Notes under the pieces: model-generated
Told to the model about the DNA's origin: nothing
The model's input: the letters and a program-made list of their open reading frames with translations, nothing else
The model's database searches: none
Shown: positions 22,001-32,098 of the stretch, piece by piece
Layout of the letters: the number at the start of each line of letters is the position of its first letter
Position numbering within the stretch: the first letter of the stretch is position 1
NCBI GenBank assembly: GCA_008711295.1
Contig: VUYV01000178.1
Span: 917,836 to 981,835, forward strand
Source of the DNA: Anarhynchus alexandrinus
Taxonomy: Eukaryota; Chordata; Aves; Charadriiformes; Charadriidae
Direction: 5' to 3'
DNA length: 64,000 nt
Program-made: the position numbers and the translations under genes

Positions 22001-23895
22001 GCATCACTTGTTGGAGATTCCCCTGCTATTTAAAATACTGTTGCCAACTTATTTTTTTCTAACAGCTTTCAGTTTGAGAATGACACTTCTTTTCATTCGT
22101 TATTGTTCTAAATATTTGAAAGTTAATTTCTTCCAAAATTCTTAACACAGTACCTGAATTGATATGCACAAGATTTTATTCAGTTCTTGGTGTAAGTGAA
22201 ATGTAACCATCATTCTTCAGATCTCTATCAAAAACGTGCCGGGTAACATCTTCTACTTAACATAGTGTAAGAGCGTGGACAGGATTTATAAGTATTTTTA
22301 CGACTGTGAGATGTAATTCTGGGGGTTTGAAGGCTTTTGAGTTTGTTTGTGGATTTTTGTACTATATTCTCTAACAGATGTCTATTTTTATTGTAAAGAA
22401 TGCCTGAAGGGAAGTCTGTTCTACATCAGTAGGTGACAGCCATGTGTTCTGTTCATAAGTACATAGTGATCACCAAGACACTCTAAGAACAGTCTCTTAC
22501 AGCAGGCAAAGAAAATGTAAAATAGTCTTTTCTATGTATGTCAGAACCCAATTCCACAATCCTTAAGACCGTAGGAGGTAGGATTACCTATGTGAGTAGA
22601 CTTTATAAAGTTCTGAGGTCATGTTCAGTGCCGTTGATGAAAAGGAATCCAATAAATTTAGAGGAAGAAACATATTTAATTACTGGAGATTATGAAGAAT
22701 GCCTACGGTTGGTGACTCCAGGTACACATGGAGTATGTACTCGTAAGAAACAGTCCTTGAACAGAAAAAGCTGCGATGTAACTGGTAAGACAGCCCAAGA
22801 GAAACGGGGGTGACAGAGAGAAAGAGAGTTGGATTTGTTTGTGTCTGGAAGAAACGTTAGCAAGTGACTTAATGCTGGTCACACCTGAGATACCATGTCT
22901 GCCTTCCAGGACGGCCTGTACGCTCGTTACCCGACTTTCCAAGTAAGGCACCTTGATTCCATCATACAGACAGTGGACAAAATACTGGCTCAGGTAAGAA
23001 ACTAATGCTGATCCCCTCCTTTGTCAAATTGGCTTGTAGGGATGGGAAAAACGGCCTGCACAGCTGGAAAGCTGCTATGGCTTCAGCTACTCTCCGCCCA
23101 TACCTAAGAAGCATTCCAATCGAAAGCAAGGGACGTATTTGATGGGGAAACATTGAAGACTCCTCCTTGTTGAAAATGTCGTGTCTCCTGGACGCCTTGC
23201 TGCCTCTGGCGGGTCACCCAGCAGATACTGCAGGGCTGGGGTCTGCCGCCTCCCACACCTTCTCCAGGCGGGGAAGTGGGGCTGCAGTGCCTTCTGTTCC
23301 TGGGCAGGGTGAGGGTTTGGTTGCCTGCTCTTTCACCGCTGTGCCAGCAGGGAAATCCTCTTGCTGTGCTGTCTGGGCACGGCATGTTCACGGGCCTGTC
23401 CCCCACGCCTCCTTGGCCAGAGCGCATACCTCCCGAGCGAGCTGGCTGCTCCAGGGCAGATCGACTGCTCCTTTCTGCCTCGTTGGTACTCCAGGGGAGG
23501 TTCAGGCTCTGGTGCTTATGCAGCTGATAGTTTCAGTAAAACTTTTCCGTGTGAGAGAATGACTCATACTTTTCACTGTAACCTCCTGGCTTACCTGCCT
23601 AATTTGCATACCACAAATTACTTTAATTTCCGAGAGGGCAATAGGAGCTTCCACGATGATTTGCATTGTTTCTTCCCTTCTTTAGAAACTGTATCACGAA
23701 AATACAGTGGAAGATTATGGGGCCCTCTATGAACCTCACAGATACGCTGAGGAAGGAGAACTAGAGCGAAGTAGCTCCTTCTGCTCTGTCTCCGTTGGCA
23801 GCGAGGATTTGCCTCCTGATTTTTTGAACACTCTTGGACCAAAGTTCTCTGCTCTGGAAGAAATCTGTGAGAAGCGATTTCAGTCATTCCATTAA
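10062..23895 (+). CDS. CDH26: CDH26, cadherin-26-like adhesion receptor, 16 coding exons
   Basis: Joining 16 exons (listed separately) gives about 792 residues; human is about 830-850. The start is MERLAALLLLQ, a short signal peptide. A propeptide ends in RTKR (residues 52-55), followed by T-W-VITTI, so Trp2 of the mature protein, the strand-swap residue of adhesive cadherins, is present. Five cadherin repeats follow; the linkers are DINDNAPEF (158-166), EDANNHLPVF (267-276), VLQSQRALRF (387-396) and DISDRMP (495-501). A Cys-rich segment (LCFCPDGHTC) precedes one membrane helix at about 612-640. The tail carries YGALYEPHRYAEEGELERS and DFLNTLGPKFSALEEI, resembling the classical cadherin beta-catenin region. 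In human, CDH26 is an epithelial receptor linked to catenins and integrins (family knowledge). Identity is secure from exon-by-exon likeness to human CDH26. Confidence 0.95.
10283..10622 (-). mobile_element. CR1 LINE fragment, reverse orientation
   Basis: Read on the + strand it shows the reverse complement of the CR1 3' region: GGCCTTGAACACCTCCAGG, then CTTCTCTGGGCACC, then GGGACTGGAAGGCCACA. It sits in CDH26 intron 1, just past the CpG island, and is 5'-truncated as usual. It is diverged, because the terminal ATTCTATG repeats are not clear. Open frames over it are remnants or chance. Confidence 0.9.
11857..11934 (+). CDS. CDH26: CDH26 exon 2, propeptide
   Basis: Acceptor CTTTTTTCCCCACAAG and donor CAG/GTCTGT give 26 codons in phase 0. 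It reads VTAANSFSHEIENFSFRQ and ends KKNIQ. The propeptide is weakly conserved across species, so this exon is supported by splice sites, phase and position rather than strong homology. Confidence 0.7.
12021..12143 (+). CDS. CDH26: CDH26 exon 3, furin site and start of EC1
   Basis: 41 codons, phase 0, between TTTATGCAACAG and CAG/GTACAA. It contains RTKR followed by TWVITTIDVQEEDKGPFPK. This corresponds to the human RRSKR/RWVITT segment, so the mature N terminus with Trp2 is intact. Confidence 0.93.
12594..12755 (+). CDS. CDH26: CDH26 exon 4, EC1
   Basis: 54 codons, phase 0. It contains YLISGPGVDESPEIGLFSIE and VYVHRTIDREKT, the core of EC1, including the DRE calcium-site motif. Confidence 0.95.
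13988..14135 (+). CDS. CDH26: CDH26 exon 5, end of EC1 and linker
   Basis: 148 bases from CATCTAG to AAAG/GTAAGT, ending in phase 1. It reads through KVKDINDNAPEFPKEEYSV, a canonical calcium-binding inter-repeat linker, then TIRENHSK at the start of EC2. Confidence 0.95.
14810..14976 (+). CDS. CDH26: CDH26 exon 6, EC2
   Basis: 167 bases from TTCGTCCTAG to TATAAG/GTGACG. It contains VFQVTALDEDEDGTANSRV and TGSILLSGCLDYK. The DxDxG calcium motif and the LDYE-like strand are preserved. Confidence 0.95.
15147..15275 (+). CDS. CDH26: CDH26 exon 7, end of EC2
   Basis: 43 codons, phase 0. It contains FKLLIKASDHGTPQLSSTA and the linker EDANNHLPVF. The human linker at this spot is also non-canonical (GNNHRPAF, from memory). 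Confidence 0.94.
15450..16350. other. CpG-rich stretch inside CDH26 intron 7
   Basis: This part of the 2.2-kb intron between exons 7 and 8 is rich in G+C and CpG, unlike the rest of the intron. It includes a 12-bp repeat at 15673-15747. It could be an internal promoter or an orphan CpG island. Open frames across it show no domain and are probably composition artefacts. Confidence 0.5.
15673..15747. repeat. 12-bp minisatellite (GGTGGTGGCTGC)n
   Basis: About six copies of a 12-bp unit related to GGTGGTGGCTGC, with GGC/GTG variants. Because the unit is a multiple of three, each frame stays open and would encode simple Gly-Gly-Cys-Gly, Val-Ala or Trp-Trp-Leu type runs. It is intronic. Confidence 0.85.
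17472..17657 (+). CDS. CDH26: CDH26 exon 8, EC3
   Basis: 62 codons, phase 0, from CTTTCCCCTCCCAG to CCAG/GTAAGG. It contains RLQVQDEDSPNTPAWRAKYG and DPDTNEGILSIIQ, closely matching human EC3. Confidence 0.95.
17847..18112 (+). CDS. CDH26: CDH26 exon 9, EC3 end to EC4 start
   Basis: 266 bases, phase 0 in and phase 2 out (ATAAA/GTAAGT). It begins PLNYEDGSE, the usual LDYE strand. The EC3-EC4 linker reads VLQSQRALRF and the following calcium loop reads ATYPDDVPNE. The expected DxNDxPPF and DxD patterns are lost. The frame is open throughout and joins correctly, so this is divergence and not a pseudogene sign. Confidence 0.93.
18734..18876 (+). CDS. CDH26: CDH26 exon 10, EC4
   Basis: 143 bases from CTTTTTAAG to CATG/GTAAGT. 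It reads YELAHDPAGWLSVDENSGVL and FDQESPYVNNSVYTII, then QATDHG. Strong match to human EC4. Confidence 0.95.
19114..19347 (+). CDS. CDH26: CDH26 exon 11, EC4-EC5
   Basis: 234 bases, phase 1 in and phase 1 out. It contains IPPQTGTGTILLYLSDISD, then RMPTL, where the canonical linker would be DINDNxP. EC5 follows with SGPFTFELAEDSEDVKHNW and KLGRNFG. Confidence 0.94.
19882..20109 (+). CDS. CDH26: CDH26 exon 12, EC5 end and first part of membrane helix
   Basis: 228 bases from CTTCTTTTTAG to CTGG/GTAAGT. It reads SVELLMSRSLPQGSYLVPII, the Cys motif LCFCPDGHTC, and then the hydrophobic AIAIILMAFLLLLG that starts the membrane segment. Confidence 0.95.
21271..21395 (+). CDS. CDH26: CDH26 exon 13, membrane end and juxtamembrane tail
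   Basis: 125 bases from GTTCCAACAG to TCAA/GTAAGT. It completes the membrane helix (VSGILLCQFC) and enters the cytoplasm. It ends EGEQTLINYNEESRM, matching the human HQTLVMYNAESK element. Confidence 0.9.
21808..21870 (+). CDS. CDH26: CDH26 exon 14, cytoplasmic tail (donor ambiguous)
   Basis: Acceptor CCCTGCACGCAG; phase 0. It reads ATLHVTGHAALPPVAVEAGG and then E. The donor GAA/GTGAGT at 21870 is the stronger match; a second in-frame donor GAG/GTAACT at 21882 would add four residues (VSAE). Homology in this tail segment is weak, so the exon is supported mostly by phase and splice sites. Confidence 0.7.
22910..22993 (+). CDS. CDH26: CDH26 exon 15, cytoplasmic tail
   Basis: 28 codons, phase 0, from TGCCTTCCAG to GCTCAG/GTAAGA. 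It reads DGLYARYPTFQVRHLDSII and ends KILAQ. It contains an internal decoy donor (CAA/GTAAGG) that would break the frame agreement with exon 16. Confidence 0.85.
23686..23895 (+). CDS. CDH26: CDH26 exon 16, catenin-binding-like C terminus
   Basis: 210 bases from CTTCTTTAG to the TAA stop. It reads KLYHENTVEDYGALYEPHRY, then AEEGELERSSSFCSVSVGS, then DLPPDFLNTLGPKFSALEEI. Acidic and Ser-rich motifs followed by a DxLNxLGPKF box resemble the classical cadherin beta-catenin-binding end. Confidence 0.95.
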   Translation, partial: KLYHENTVEDYGALYEPHRYAEEGELERSSSFCSVSVGSEDLPPDFLNTLGPKFSALEEICEKRFQSFH

Positions 23896-25112
23896 TTTCA
23901 GAAGGCTGTGCCTACTTCATGGTGTTGCAAAGGCTTCTGGCAGAAGCACTGAACAATTCGGAAAGAACGAACCATCTGCGCTAGAAGGCGTTGCGGTACG
24001 TTTGCACCACGAGTACCTGCCCTTTTGTTCCTCCTGCCTACGCTGGTCGCGTGCCCGCAGCCAAGGACGTGACGTGTCTGGAAGGTCCGCTCTGCTCTGA
24101 AGAGATGCTGGAGTGATTTTAGCATATTCTGTGCAGATTTACACTAATAGAAGATCTGAGATTAAGGATCCTCAATATAGTACGCAAAGGGAAAAAAGAG
24201 ATCTTGTAGGCTAGAAATTCCAGTCAGAGTCCCGTATGGAAATAAGCCCGTTTTGAGCGGAGAGGGCAGTTCCCAGCTGGGCCAGCGACACAGTCCCGTC
24301 TCCAGTAAGCGGTCTCTTTAAATCCAAGATTCACTTTGGTGCGGTGCCGCGCGGATCTGACTTGATGAGATCTTTTATTCCCATCTGACACTGAAACGTC
24401 TAAGAGCAAGTGCATAAAAGAAGCACTAACTGAGTGCCTGCTTGCTCGCGCTGGCATCTGGTGGCTGTCAGTATTACTGCACTATTGTAAATACTGTACA
24501 TGCTCAGAAGTTGTTGCCAGAGGAGAAGTTACGGTTATTCCTTTCATTCAAATAACTTCCTTCTCTAAATTAGCTACGAGTGACCGTGGTGAAGAAATTT
24601 CCTCAAGCACCATTGATAAAACAGACGACACGATAGAGAAGGGGTGGCAGCAAATTTCCCTGTACGGAAACCACAGACGTGTTACTTTTAAATCTTGTGG
24701 TTTGTGGGTGTCTGGATGCGTGCGGTTGACCCACGCTCAGTTATAGCGTGGTGGCTATCGGTGTTGCAATACACGAATGAGGGAAGAATAGCTCAGAAGT
24801 GAGCATTCTGCTGTTGGGTGAGTTATATGGCCAATAAGAGATGGAATTAGTCCCAAATTTTACTTCTGTTCTATTACAATTCTGTGCTAAAAGGAAAACT
24901 CTTTGCCTAAGGCGAGCACTCAGTCTGGTAGCTGAGGCACTGTTCTTCTGTTTCCAAGTTTACTTAAAGGATAAATTATGCTTTTGCTGGGATGTTATTA
25001 ACTAATAATTCAAGGTTGGAAACTTCAGTCAAGTGTGATAAAAGGACGGGGCTGAGGGGCAGGCAGCGGAGTTCTCCGAACTGCCAGCAGCAGGGTCTGT
25101 TTACACAATAAA
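23896..25112 (+). other. CDH26: CDH26 3' UTR (end uncertain)
   Basis: Non-coding sequence follows the stop. The first canonical AATAAA downstream is at 25107-25112. No other coding exon is visible, so the transcript may end shortly after this signal. Confidence 0.4.
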
Positions 25113-25534
25113 TCCCCTCTCTGACAAACTGTCTTTAATTTATGAAGGCAGAGGGAAGGCTTCGAGTCAGGCCAGTGACCTAACAGCACTGCTAATAACC
25201 CAGAGGACTTTTCTGTTGCAAACTACAACCATATTGGTAAGATTAGAATTGGGCTTTGTTTTGCTATTTCTTCTGAAAATTACACAAGATTAAAAATAAT
25301 AATGAAGTAGTCTGTGTGTTTATTGTTCCTGTAAACTTGTGCTGGGTCTGGAGCACACCGTGCTGACAAACACCGAACCATCAGGGGGGGTCAGACCCGC
25401 AGCTGCTACTGCCAGAGAAAATTCTCTCCCTCTTACATGGGAAAAACAGAACTGTTTTCGTGAAAAGCTGTTGTATAGCAGCTGAGAATGCTCACGGATA
25501 CACAGTTGCCCCTACAGGTAGTAACATTCATTAT
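25113..25534. other. Intergenic sequence, no feature seen
   Basis: Unremarkable sequence between the probable CDH26 end and a microsatellite. I see no exon, repeat family or RNA gene. Confidence 0.4.
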
Positions 25535-25720
25535 TTATATATCTATATCTATATCTATATCTATATCTATATCTATATCTATATCTATATCTATATCTAT
25601 ATCTATATCTATAATTATTTATATATTATATATATTTTATTTTTATATAGGCATTATTTATATATATTCATTATTTATATTTATATATATTATTTATATA
25701 TCATATAATATTCATTATTC
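25535..25720. repeat. TATCTA hexanucleotide microsatellite and AT-rich flank
   Basis: About a dozen perfect copies of TATCTA run to about 25612, followed by degenerate ATTTATAT-rich sequence to about 25720. All frames give Tyr/Ile/Ser-rich open reading with no protein meaning. It abuts a CR1 3' end. Confidence 0.95.
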
Positions 25721-25808
25721 CTTGCCTATGGCAGGGGGGTTGGAACTCGATGATCTCGAGGATCTTCAAGGTCCCTTCCAACCTAAACCACCCTATGATT
25801 CTATGATT
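25721..25808 (+). mobile_element. CR1 LINE 3' end, forward orientation
   Basis: It holds the classic terminal CR1 sequence: GGCAGGGGGGTTGGAACTCG, AAGGTCCCTTCCAACC, then ATTCTATGATT. Only about 90 bases remain, a very short 5' truncation. Confidence 0.93.
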
Positions 25809-28199
25809 TCATTGTCTTTAAGGACGTAGAAGACATACGCAGTGAGCTAATACAGCTTCCCAGCATCATTGTGAGGTAAATATGTAGTATTTACTCTTAA
25901 AGAGCAGAAATTAAGGCTGAAGGTGCTCCTTGGTTGACTGCAGTCACAGAGGGAGCTTGCAGCAGACCAAAGAATGGCGCTTGGCCCGTGTGCTCTGAGG
26001 GTCTGCTCTGCCACCGGTAATGGTGACCTTCACAGCAGTTCTTTATGCCATTCCTCTTGGCCAGACCTGAGGAATACGCGCGCTGCTGTGGTCATACCAA
26101 AACAGCACAAAACCTTTAGTATAGATGGTCTTGGGGCAAACAATGATGGAAGTAACAAATAATAACACCTTCATTTTATAGATAAGGGACTGCTGCACAG
26201 GATTCATAAATCAGTTCCCATAGTAAAAAAGAGACTTACAGAATGGGGTTAGATTTTCAGAATCCTGTTTTTGCACAAAAATCGTTGAAGTATCATATTT
26301 GTAATTCCTGTCGAGCCCTGTCATTTATGCACTCACCTGGACAAAAAGTATTCCTCCTGTTTCTCACTAAGCATTTGCAATCACAAATCTGGTGATGTGA
26401 CGCTTCAACTCCTGTTAATAATCACGTTGTTTGTTGATCTTTTTATCTCACTATGGGAGCTGTATATACCGCGTAAGTGCATAACGAAGTGTTCAGTTCA
26501 CCTGAATGATTGTTCTCCTATTTTAAACATCACTGTGCGCCTTCTAATAGGAACGAGTACTTTTACGTAGGAACGACGAAGCGTGCTGCGAACGCCTAAA
26601 TAACCACGCAAACCGCTGGAAGCTCTGGTGATCCCTGCTGCCAACAGACAGCCAGGTACTCTGTCACGCGTCAACGGGGGGTGTCTGGGCACCAGCAAAA
26701 CTCAACAGAGGACCCACAGTCTGGCGTTCTGGGCCCCCGTCTCAGCTCCATGGGACAATTACCTCTTTTTCCATCTGCGTGTAAGGTTTGAGTTGACATT
26801 TCTTCTCAAATGGGAGAGAAGGAAACTTAAATCAGTTTATTCATCTCCCATTGTCTTAAAAACTAGAAACACCTCCTTGAGACACCAGTAACTTTTTAGT
26901 GGAGTTTGGCGGAAGGAGGCCCAGGCTGGTGGGGTATACCACCACTGCTAATTTACTACAATCAAAAAGGGTTATTCAGAGGCTTTGATGAGACGCAATG
27001 ATTACTGAGCAATGAAAATGAGGCATAAATCAGAGCATTTCTCACCTCCATCACACATTTGCATCAATCACACTTTTAAAGACACTATTGCAGAAGGCAG
27101 GTCAGGAAACGGCTCTTAACCCACGGGAGGCTGACGTCCACATCAGGGGACGGACAAGGAGGTAAGTGTCTGGAGGCAGCACTTCCTTGTGCCACACAAC
27201 ACACCGAGTATTGCGATATATCCCAATCAGGCTTTGGGCCTCAAAACTGCTGTGACACCGTCTCCACTGTGGGTGACAGCGAGTCGTCAGCCTCCCACTC
27301 ACCGAGGGAGCTTCAAGGTCCACCCGAAGGTCGGTGCGAGGTCCCTGCCTGACACATACCCCTTCTCCGCCAGTGCTTCGCAGCGAACCGAGGCTGAGGG
27401 ACCGCACCGTTAGCCAAGGCGACCCGCCATATTGCTTCCAAGGCCCCTCTGCTTCTGCCTGGTGCCCCCCCAAAGCCAGGCCGACAGCCCGTGCATCGCC
27501 CAGAACGGCACAGAGAAGCCATTGCTCGGGGACCACGCCAGGCTGGTGTCCCAGGAGCGCTGCCTATGCTCAAGTGTATTTTATCGATGGCCTCAGCTGA
27601 CGCGTTCCTCGTACAGAATGGCAGCGGGAGTGTGTGAGGCCTCCGGTTTGCTCAGGGTCTGCTTTAAACTAAGTACCTTCATGGCTGTTTTGTAAATGCT
27701 GGTGATGGGCTATAGCGTTTCAATTACCTGGTCTCAGCGAGAGGTCTAATCATGGTTCCTCCGAATCCCCATTACTGCTGGCCCCTGCTGTGCCCGAGGC
27801 AGTGGGAGTCCCAGCAGCACAAATGTTTGTCTCTGCACAATCTTCATCTCTGTCTTTGTTTTGCCTCATTTATAAAAATCTTACTTAAAAGTAAACGACA
27901 CACAATCAGTAGAGGGGAAATTAATCACTCTGGAACCAAACTCCTGACACTGAGTTTTCAAAGAAACAAAAGCGTCTGATCCCAGGATGGCCCTGCAGAG
28001 CGCGGATGTCAGCACGTTACCAAGATAATATTTTTGCCTCAGACAGAAAGCGTTTTCCCTGTCTGCTCTTTCCTCCCCTCCGAGAGCGATGGCAGATCCT
28101 CCGGGATCCTTAGGCTGCCACAGAAGGAGAATAAGTTTTAATCAAATCTTTCTGTGCCAGTTCGGGGTCATTTTCTCCCTTCTGAAGGATCCATTTGTC
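25809..28199. other. Intergenic DNA, no gene seen
   Basis: Mixed-composition sequence without recognisable exons. A moderately GC-rich part lies at about 27290-27560. Open frames on both strands there overlap each other and show no domain. Confidence 0.4.
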
Positions 28200-28370
28200 C
28201 TGATTAAGGTATTACAAGAAGTCATTTAAAGGACAAATAAATGACAAGAGTTTTGATAAGTGAAGGGTAAATCACGTGCTGAGTGGGCTATAATTAGTTC
28301 CGTCTATTAATGCCTTAGGTGGTGTTGTATTTCATCGTCCTAATAATTAAACACTAAGTAACAGAGTGTC
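28200..28370. promoter_or_regulatory. Candidate conserved non-coding element
   Basis: AT-rich unique sequence with several homeodomain-type cores (ATAATTAG, TCTATTAATG, TAATAATTAAAC) packed within about 100 bases, next to GATTAAGG and ACAAATAAATGACAAG. This kind of composition is typical of developmental enhancers in vertebrate gene deserts. Without an alignment it is a guess. Confidence 0.25.
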
Positions 28371-28650
28371 GGATTAGTGTTTTAAAAAAAACCCCATCGG
28401 CCAAGGTGGGGACTTTTCTCGAGGTTTCCTGCCAGCAGGCAGGGACCGACCTTGTAGCACTTTTGGTGGTGGCCAACTGCAGTTGTAGCACTGTTATCTC
28501 CGGTAACGCATCATGCAACATGACTAACAGCTATTCCTTCTTTCTACTTGTCCCCACAAGATGGAAACCCAGCCTCTTGAGAAAACGGGGCTCTCATTAG
28601 TAAAATATCAGTATAAAAAAGTATTTTTTCTTAAAACATATCTTCACTAA

Positions 28651-29091
28651 ATCATAGAATCATAGAATGGTTTAGGTTGGAAGGGACCTTGAAGATCATC
28701 GAGTCCCAACCCCCCTGCCATAGGCAGGGACACCTCCCACCAGACCAGGCTGCCCAAGGCCACGTCCAGCCTGGCCTTGAACACCTCCAGGGATGGGGCC
28801 TCAACAACCTCTCTGGGCAACCTGGGACAGTGCCTCACCACCCTCACAGTGAAAAACTTCTTCCTAATGTTCAATCTAAACCTGCCCTCTTCCAGTTTGA
28901 AGCCATTCCCCCTCGTCCTGTCACTACATGCCCCAGTAAAAAGTCCTTCCCCAGCTCTCCTGTAGCCCCTTTAGGGACTGGAAGGCCGCAATAAGGTCTC
29001 CCCGGAGCCTTCTCTTCTCCAGGCTGAACAGCCCCAACTCCTTCAGCCTCTCCTCATAGGAGAGGTGCTCCAGCCCTCGCATCATCCTTGT
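28651..29091 (-). mobile_element. CR1 LINE fragment, reverse orientation, well preserved
   Basis: It begins with ATCATAGAATCATAGAATGG, the reverse complement of the CR1 3' terminus. It continues through GGTTGGAAGGGACCTTGAAG, CCTGGCCTTGAACACCTCC, TTCCTAATGTTCAATCTAAA and CTCTTCTCCAGGCTGAAC. At about 440 bases it is the longest and least diverged CR1 in the window, so probably the youngest. Confidence 0.96.
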
Positions 29092-31843
29092 AAATATATC
29101 GATGTTGTTGGGACCACACTTACAAACAATTTTTTTGTACAACCTACTGATCGTTCGTAACAGCTGAATATGATATGTTCTTAATAATTCAGTAGTTTGG
29201 GGTTTGTTCTAAATTCTACAAAATAAGAAAGAAAATTACTTCAGGGATTAAATTAGCAAATTATTTCAAGGCACTGATAATTATCAACGCTTCTTGCTAG
29301 GGGCTTTTCCTGTGCAAAGACAGTTCTGTAACCGTCCAGGAGATGGCGCGAGTCGCGCAGGGATGGCCGTGCGGGGACCGCTCACCCTCCGCGGCCCCGC
29401 GGCAGCCGCCCGCAGGGACCGCCACCGCCGCACGGGCAGCGGAGAGTTCTTTCGTCAGACAAAGCCCTTTCCTCATCAGGATCGAGGAAAGTACCGCTCA
29501 ATAGCCGTACAGCAGTACTGGGGAAAAGGAACGTGAGGAGGCTCATATGACAGTATTAAGCAGATATTTATGATTATTATTTTTTTTTTGCATTAGGCTA
29601 TGTCCATTCTATAGAAATCTTTCCATTTGTCCGCTGCTTATTTCAATGAAGAGACAGCAAAAATGTCTGATAAGAAAGATATCTCTGTATTTTTGTACCT
29701 ATACTGTACTCTGTGTAGCTCATTTCATTCTGTTTGTTTTTCCAAAGGGTTTTACTCAAATAATTTCTGAAAGGATAGGGCATATGGGAGAATCCATGTA
29801 CACCAGCAAATGAACACAGCCGAGCACAAACGGGCGATTTATGCTTGCAACTGGCCTTCAGTATGTAACTTTCCACGTGAGCAATTTACACGTTCCAGTA
29901 CACATCTTCAGTATTCAAAACTATAAATCCCACAAACACACACGGTGCTCTGGACACCGCGGTAATTGATACTTCAAAGAAGAAACAGAAATTAGGGGAC
30001 ATCAGTTTCCCTCTCTCCATTCAGTGTTTTTAAATGCCTAAATCATGGCTCAGGGAGACATCTGATAGTGTCAAACTGTAGTTCTTGACAATATAAATAT
30101 ACTTGGGATTAGTATGAAATATGCTAACTTGAAATCTGCTGTCTGTCACACTAAGGTTATTGTCCAGAAGGGAGACCATGGAGAAATGCAATTAAGTAAG
30201 CGTAACCTTTCTTGGACCTTGGGTCAAATCCTGATTACGCAGATGCTGAAAGTGATCTCGTAGGCTCTGCGTTCACATCTTTTTTTCTAAGCATTTGCAA
30301 AGTGCCAGAGAATGTCACAGCTGAAGCCTCCCCTGATGAAAGGCCAAGGGCTGGGTTAGCAGAGCCGTTGCAAATCAGCTTGGAGATGCAATAGTTCAGT
30401 TATGTACAGAGATTTGCAAACAGCGGGCAAGACGAGTGTCACATTTCTAAGTTCTGAATTTAATCCAAGGAAGTGATAAAGGTAAAATGTCCAGGATTAG
30501 AAGAGATGAGCATATTAATATAAAAGAGAAGAAAAAAATAATAAACTTACCTATTTCTTTCAGCACTGTAGACCATCACTTCACCATCCTCTCTGATCTC
30601 CACCAAACATCAATGAGCCTTAGTCTACAGGGCAGGTGTCGTCTTTTGCTCCCTGGTAGAGCCTGAAACAGGAGATTTTAGTCCCTAATTAGGGCTTCAA
30701 GATGCTTCCACAACAAAAGTACTCTCAGTCAGACACAGAACTACTATTTGTGCTTTTGAATTTTTTTTCCAATGTATTTTGCAGGATATCTGTGAAGGGG
30801 TATTTTTTTTCCTGCAATATTTCCCTCCTGCTCAGAATAGTTTCGACATAACCAGAGATAAGAATCTCACATTTAAAAAAAACTCCATGTTTTTGTTTTC
30901 AAACATTTAGTTTAAGACACATCAGCTATGGCCAGGACTATCATAAAAACACAAAAACTCAGTCCAGTTCAGCTTGTTATGTTGCCAAGAATGTTGCTTA
31001 GATTAATACAAACACCATCACACTATTTAATTGAATTGCATTTAGAATAGATATAGAAAAGAATAGAAAGTGATTGTGGACACTGTACCAACAAATCTTC
31101 CAAAGAACATGCTACAGATTTTTCTATGAAAAAAAAGAATACCAAATGTATCACAAGGCAGTAGCACTCACAGTTGTTCCTAGCAAAAAGTCAACATAAA
31201 GAAATGGCTTTTAGTGTAGAAACCGGAGTGTATTCCAGATCCTGAGAAGCCGCTGACACAGGCTGTACCCGATGGAAAACCAACAGAACCTGTCATCTCC
31301 CTGGTATGTTACTGACAGTATAACAGGTATTTTCATTTAGAAATTCATTGGAAAGCAGTAGTGACAAGTGAGTTCCTATTTCCATCTATTGCGGAAAAAA
31401 TTTCTCACTTCAGTGCCCAATCCTTCTTTTCTGTTACGCGCGGGCAAATCGGGAAGGACTGGAGTAAAGCCAGCGCCATCTCCTGAAGCAAATGGAGAGG
31501 ATGGGGCCCCGCATGTTTCTTGGTCAGAGCGTCAGGATATGCTACTTACAGACACCCGCATCACACAGGAGGAACCATACGTCTTGACGAAGAGAGGATA
31601 TTTTGGAAAGTATACATTCAAAAGAAGATAAAACTTATGGAATTTGGAAAAACAAGCTAAACTTTCCCAATGATGTCAAGAGTTGAGAAAGGTCGGACGG
31701 CAGAATCTGGGCAACTTCTTATTCAGACATTCCTGGAAATCACAGTAAAAATGCTCTCTCTTCAAATCCAAACTGGAATGAACAAGAATAAAGAATTCTG
31801 GAGTGACCCAACACTAAAGTGGAAAAGGCTTAACACCGCCGGT
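29092..31843. other. Intergenic DNA with a small CpG cluster
   Basis: A CpG-dense patch lies at about 29340-29460, directly after the CR1 and surrounded by AT-rich sequence. A poly-T run is at about 29579-29590. Otherwise no gene, RNA or repeat family is recognised. Confidence 0.4.
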
Positions 31844-32098
31844 GGGCAGAGCGCTGTGCGGGAAGGCTGTGGGGCAAAGCTCCGGCGGGCAGAGCGCTGT
31901 GCGGGAAGGCTGTGGGGCAAAGCTCCGGTGGGCAGAGCGCTGTGCGGGAAGGCTGTGGGGCAAAGCTCTGGTGGGCAGAGTGCTGTGTGGGAAGGCTGTG
32001 GGGCAAAGCTCTGGTGGGCAGAGCGCTGTGCGGGAAGGCTGTGGGGCAAAGCTCCGGCGGGCAGAGCACTGTGCGGGAAGGCTGTGGGGCAAAGCTCG
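31844..32098. repeat. 43-bp GC-rich minisatellite, six copies
   Basis: Units start at 31844, 31887, 31930, 31973, 32016 and 32059. Each has the core GGGCAGAGCGCTGTGCGGGA followed by AGGCTGTGGGGCAAAGCTC. Copies differ by a few changes, mostly C/T at CpG sites. The unit length is not a multiple of three and lacks stops, so long open frames run through it in more than one frame on both strands. These are artefacts unless transcription is shown. Confidence 0.97.

Noticed and set aside
22938..22956. Internal donor CAA/GTAAGG in CDH26 exon 15
   Set aside because: Using it would put exon 16 out of frame with its conserved C-terminal motif; the donor at 22993 keeps phase.
25460..25829. Tyr/Ile-rich 82-113 codon frames
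   Set aside because: Pure translation of the TATCTA microsatellite.
28677..28994. 105-codon frame resembling a frame at 10335-10604
   Set aside because: Both lie in reverse-oriented CR1 copies; the similarity is repeat-derived.
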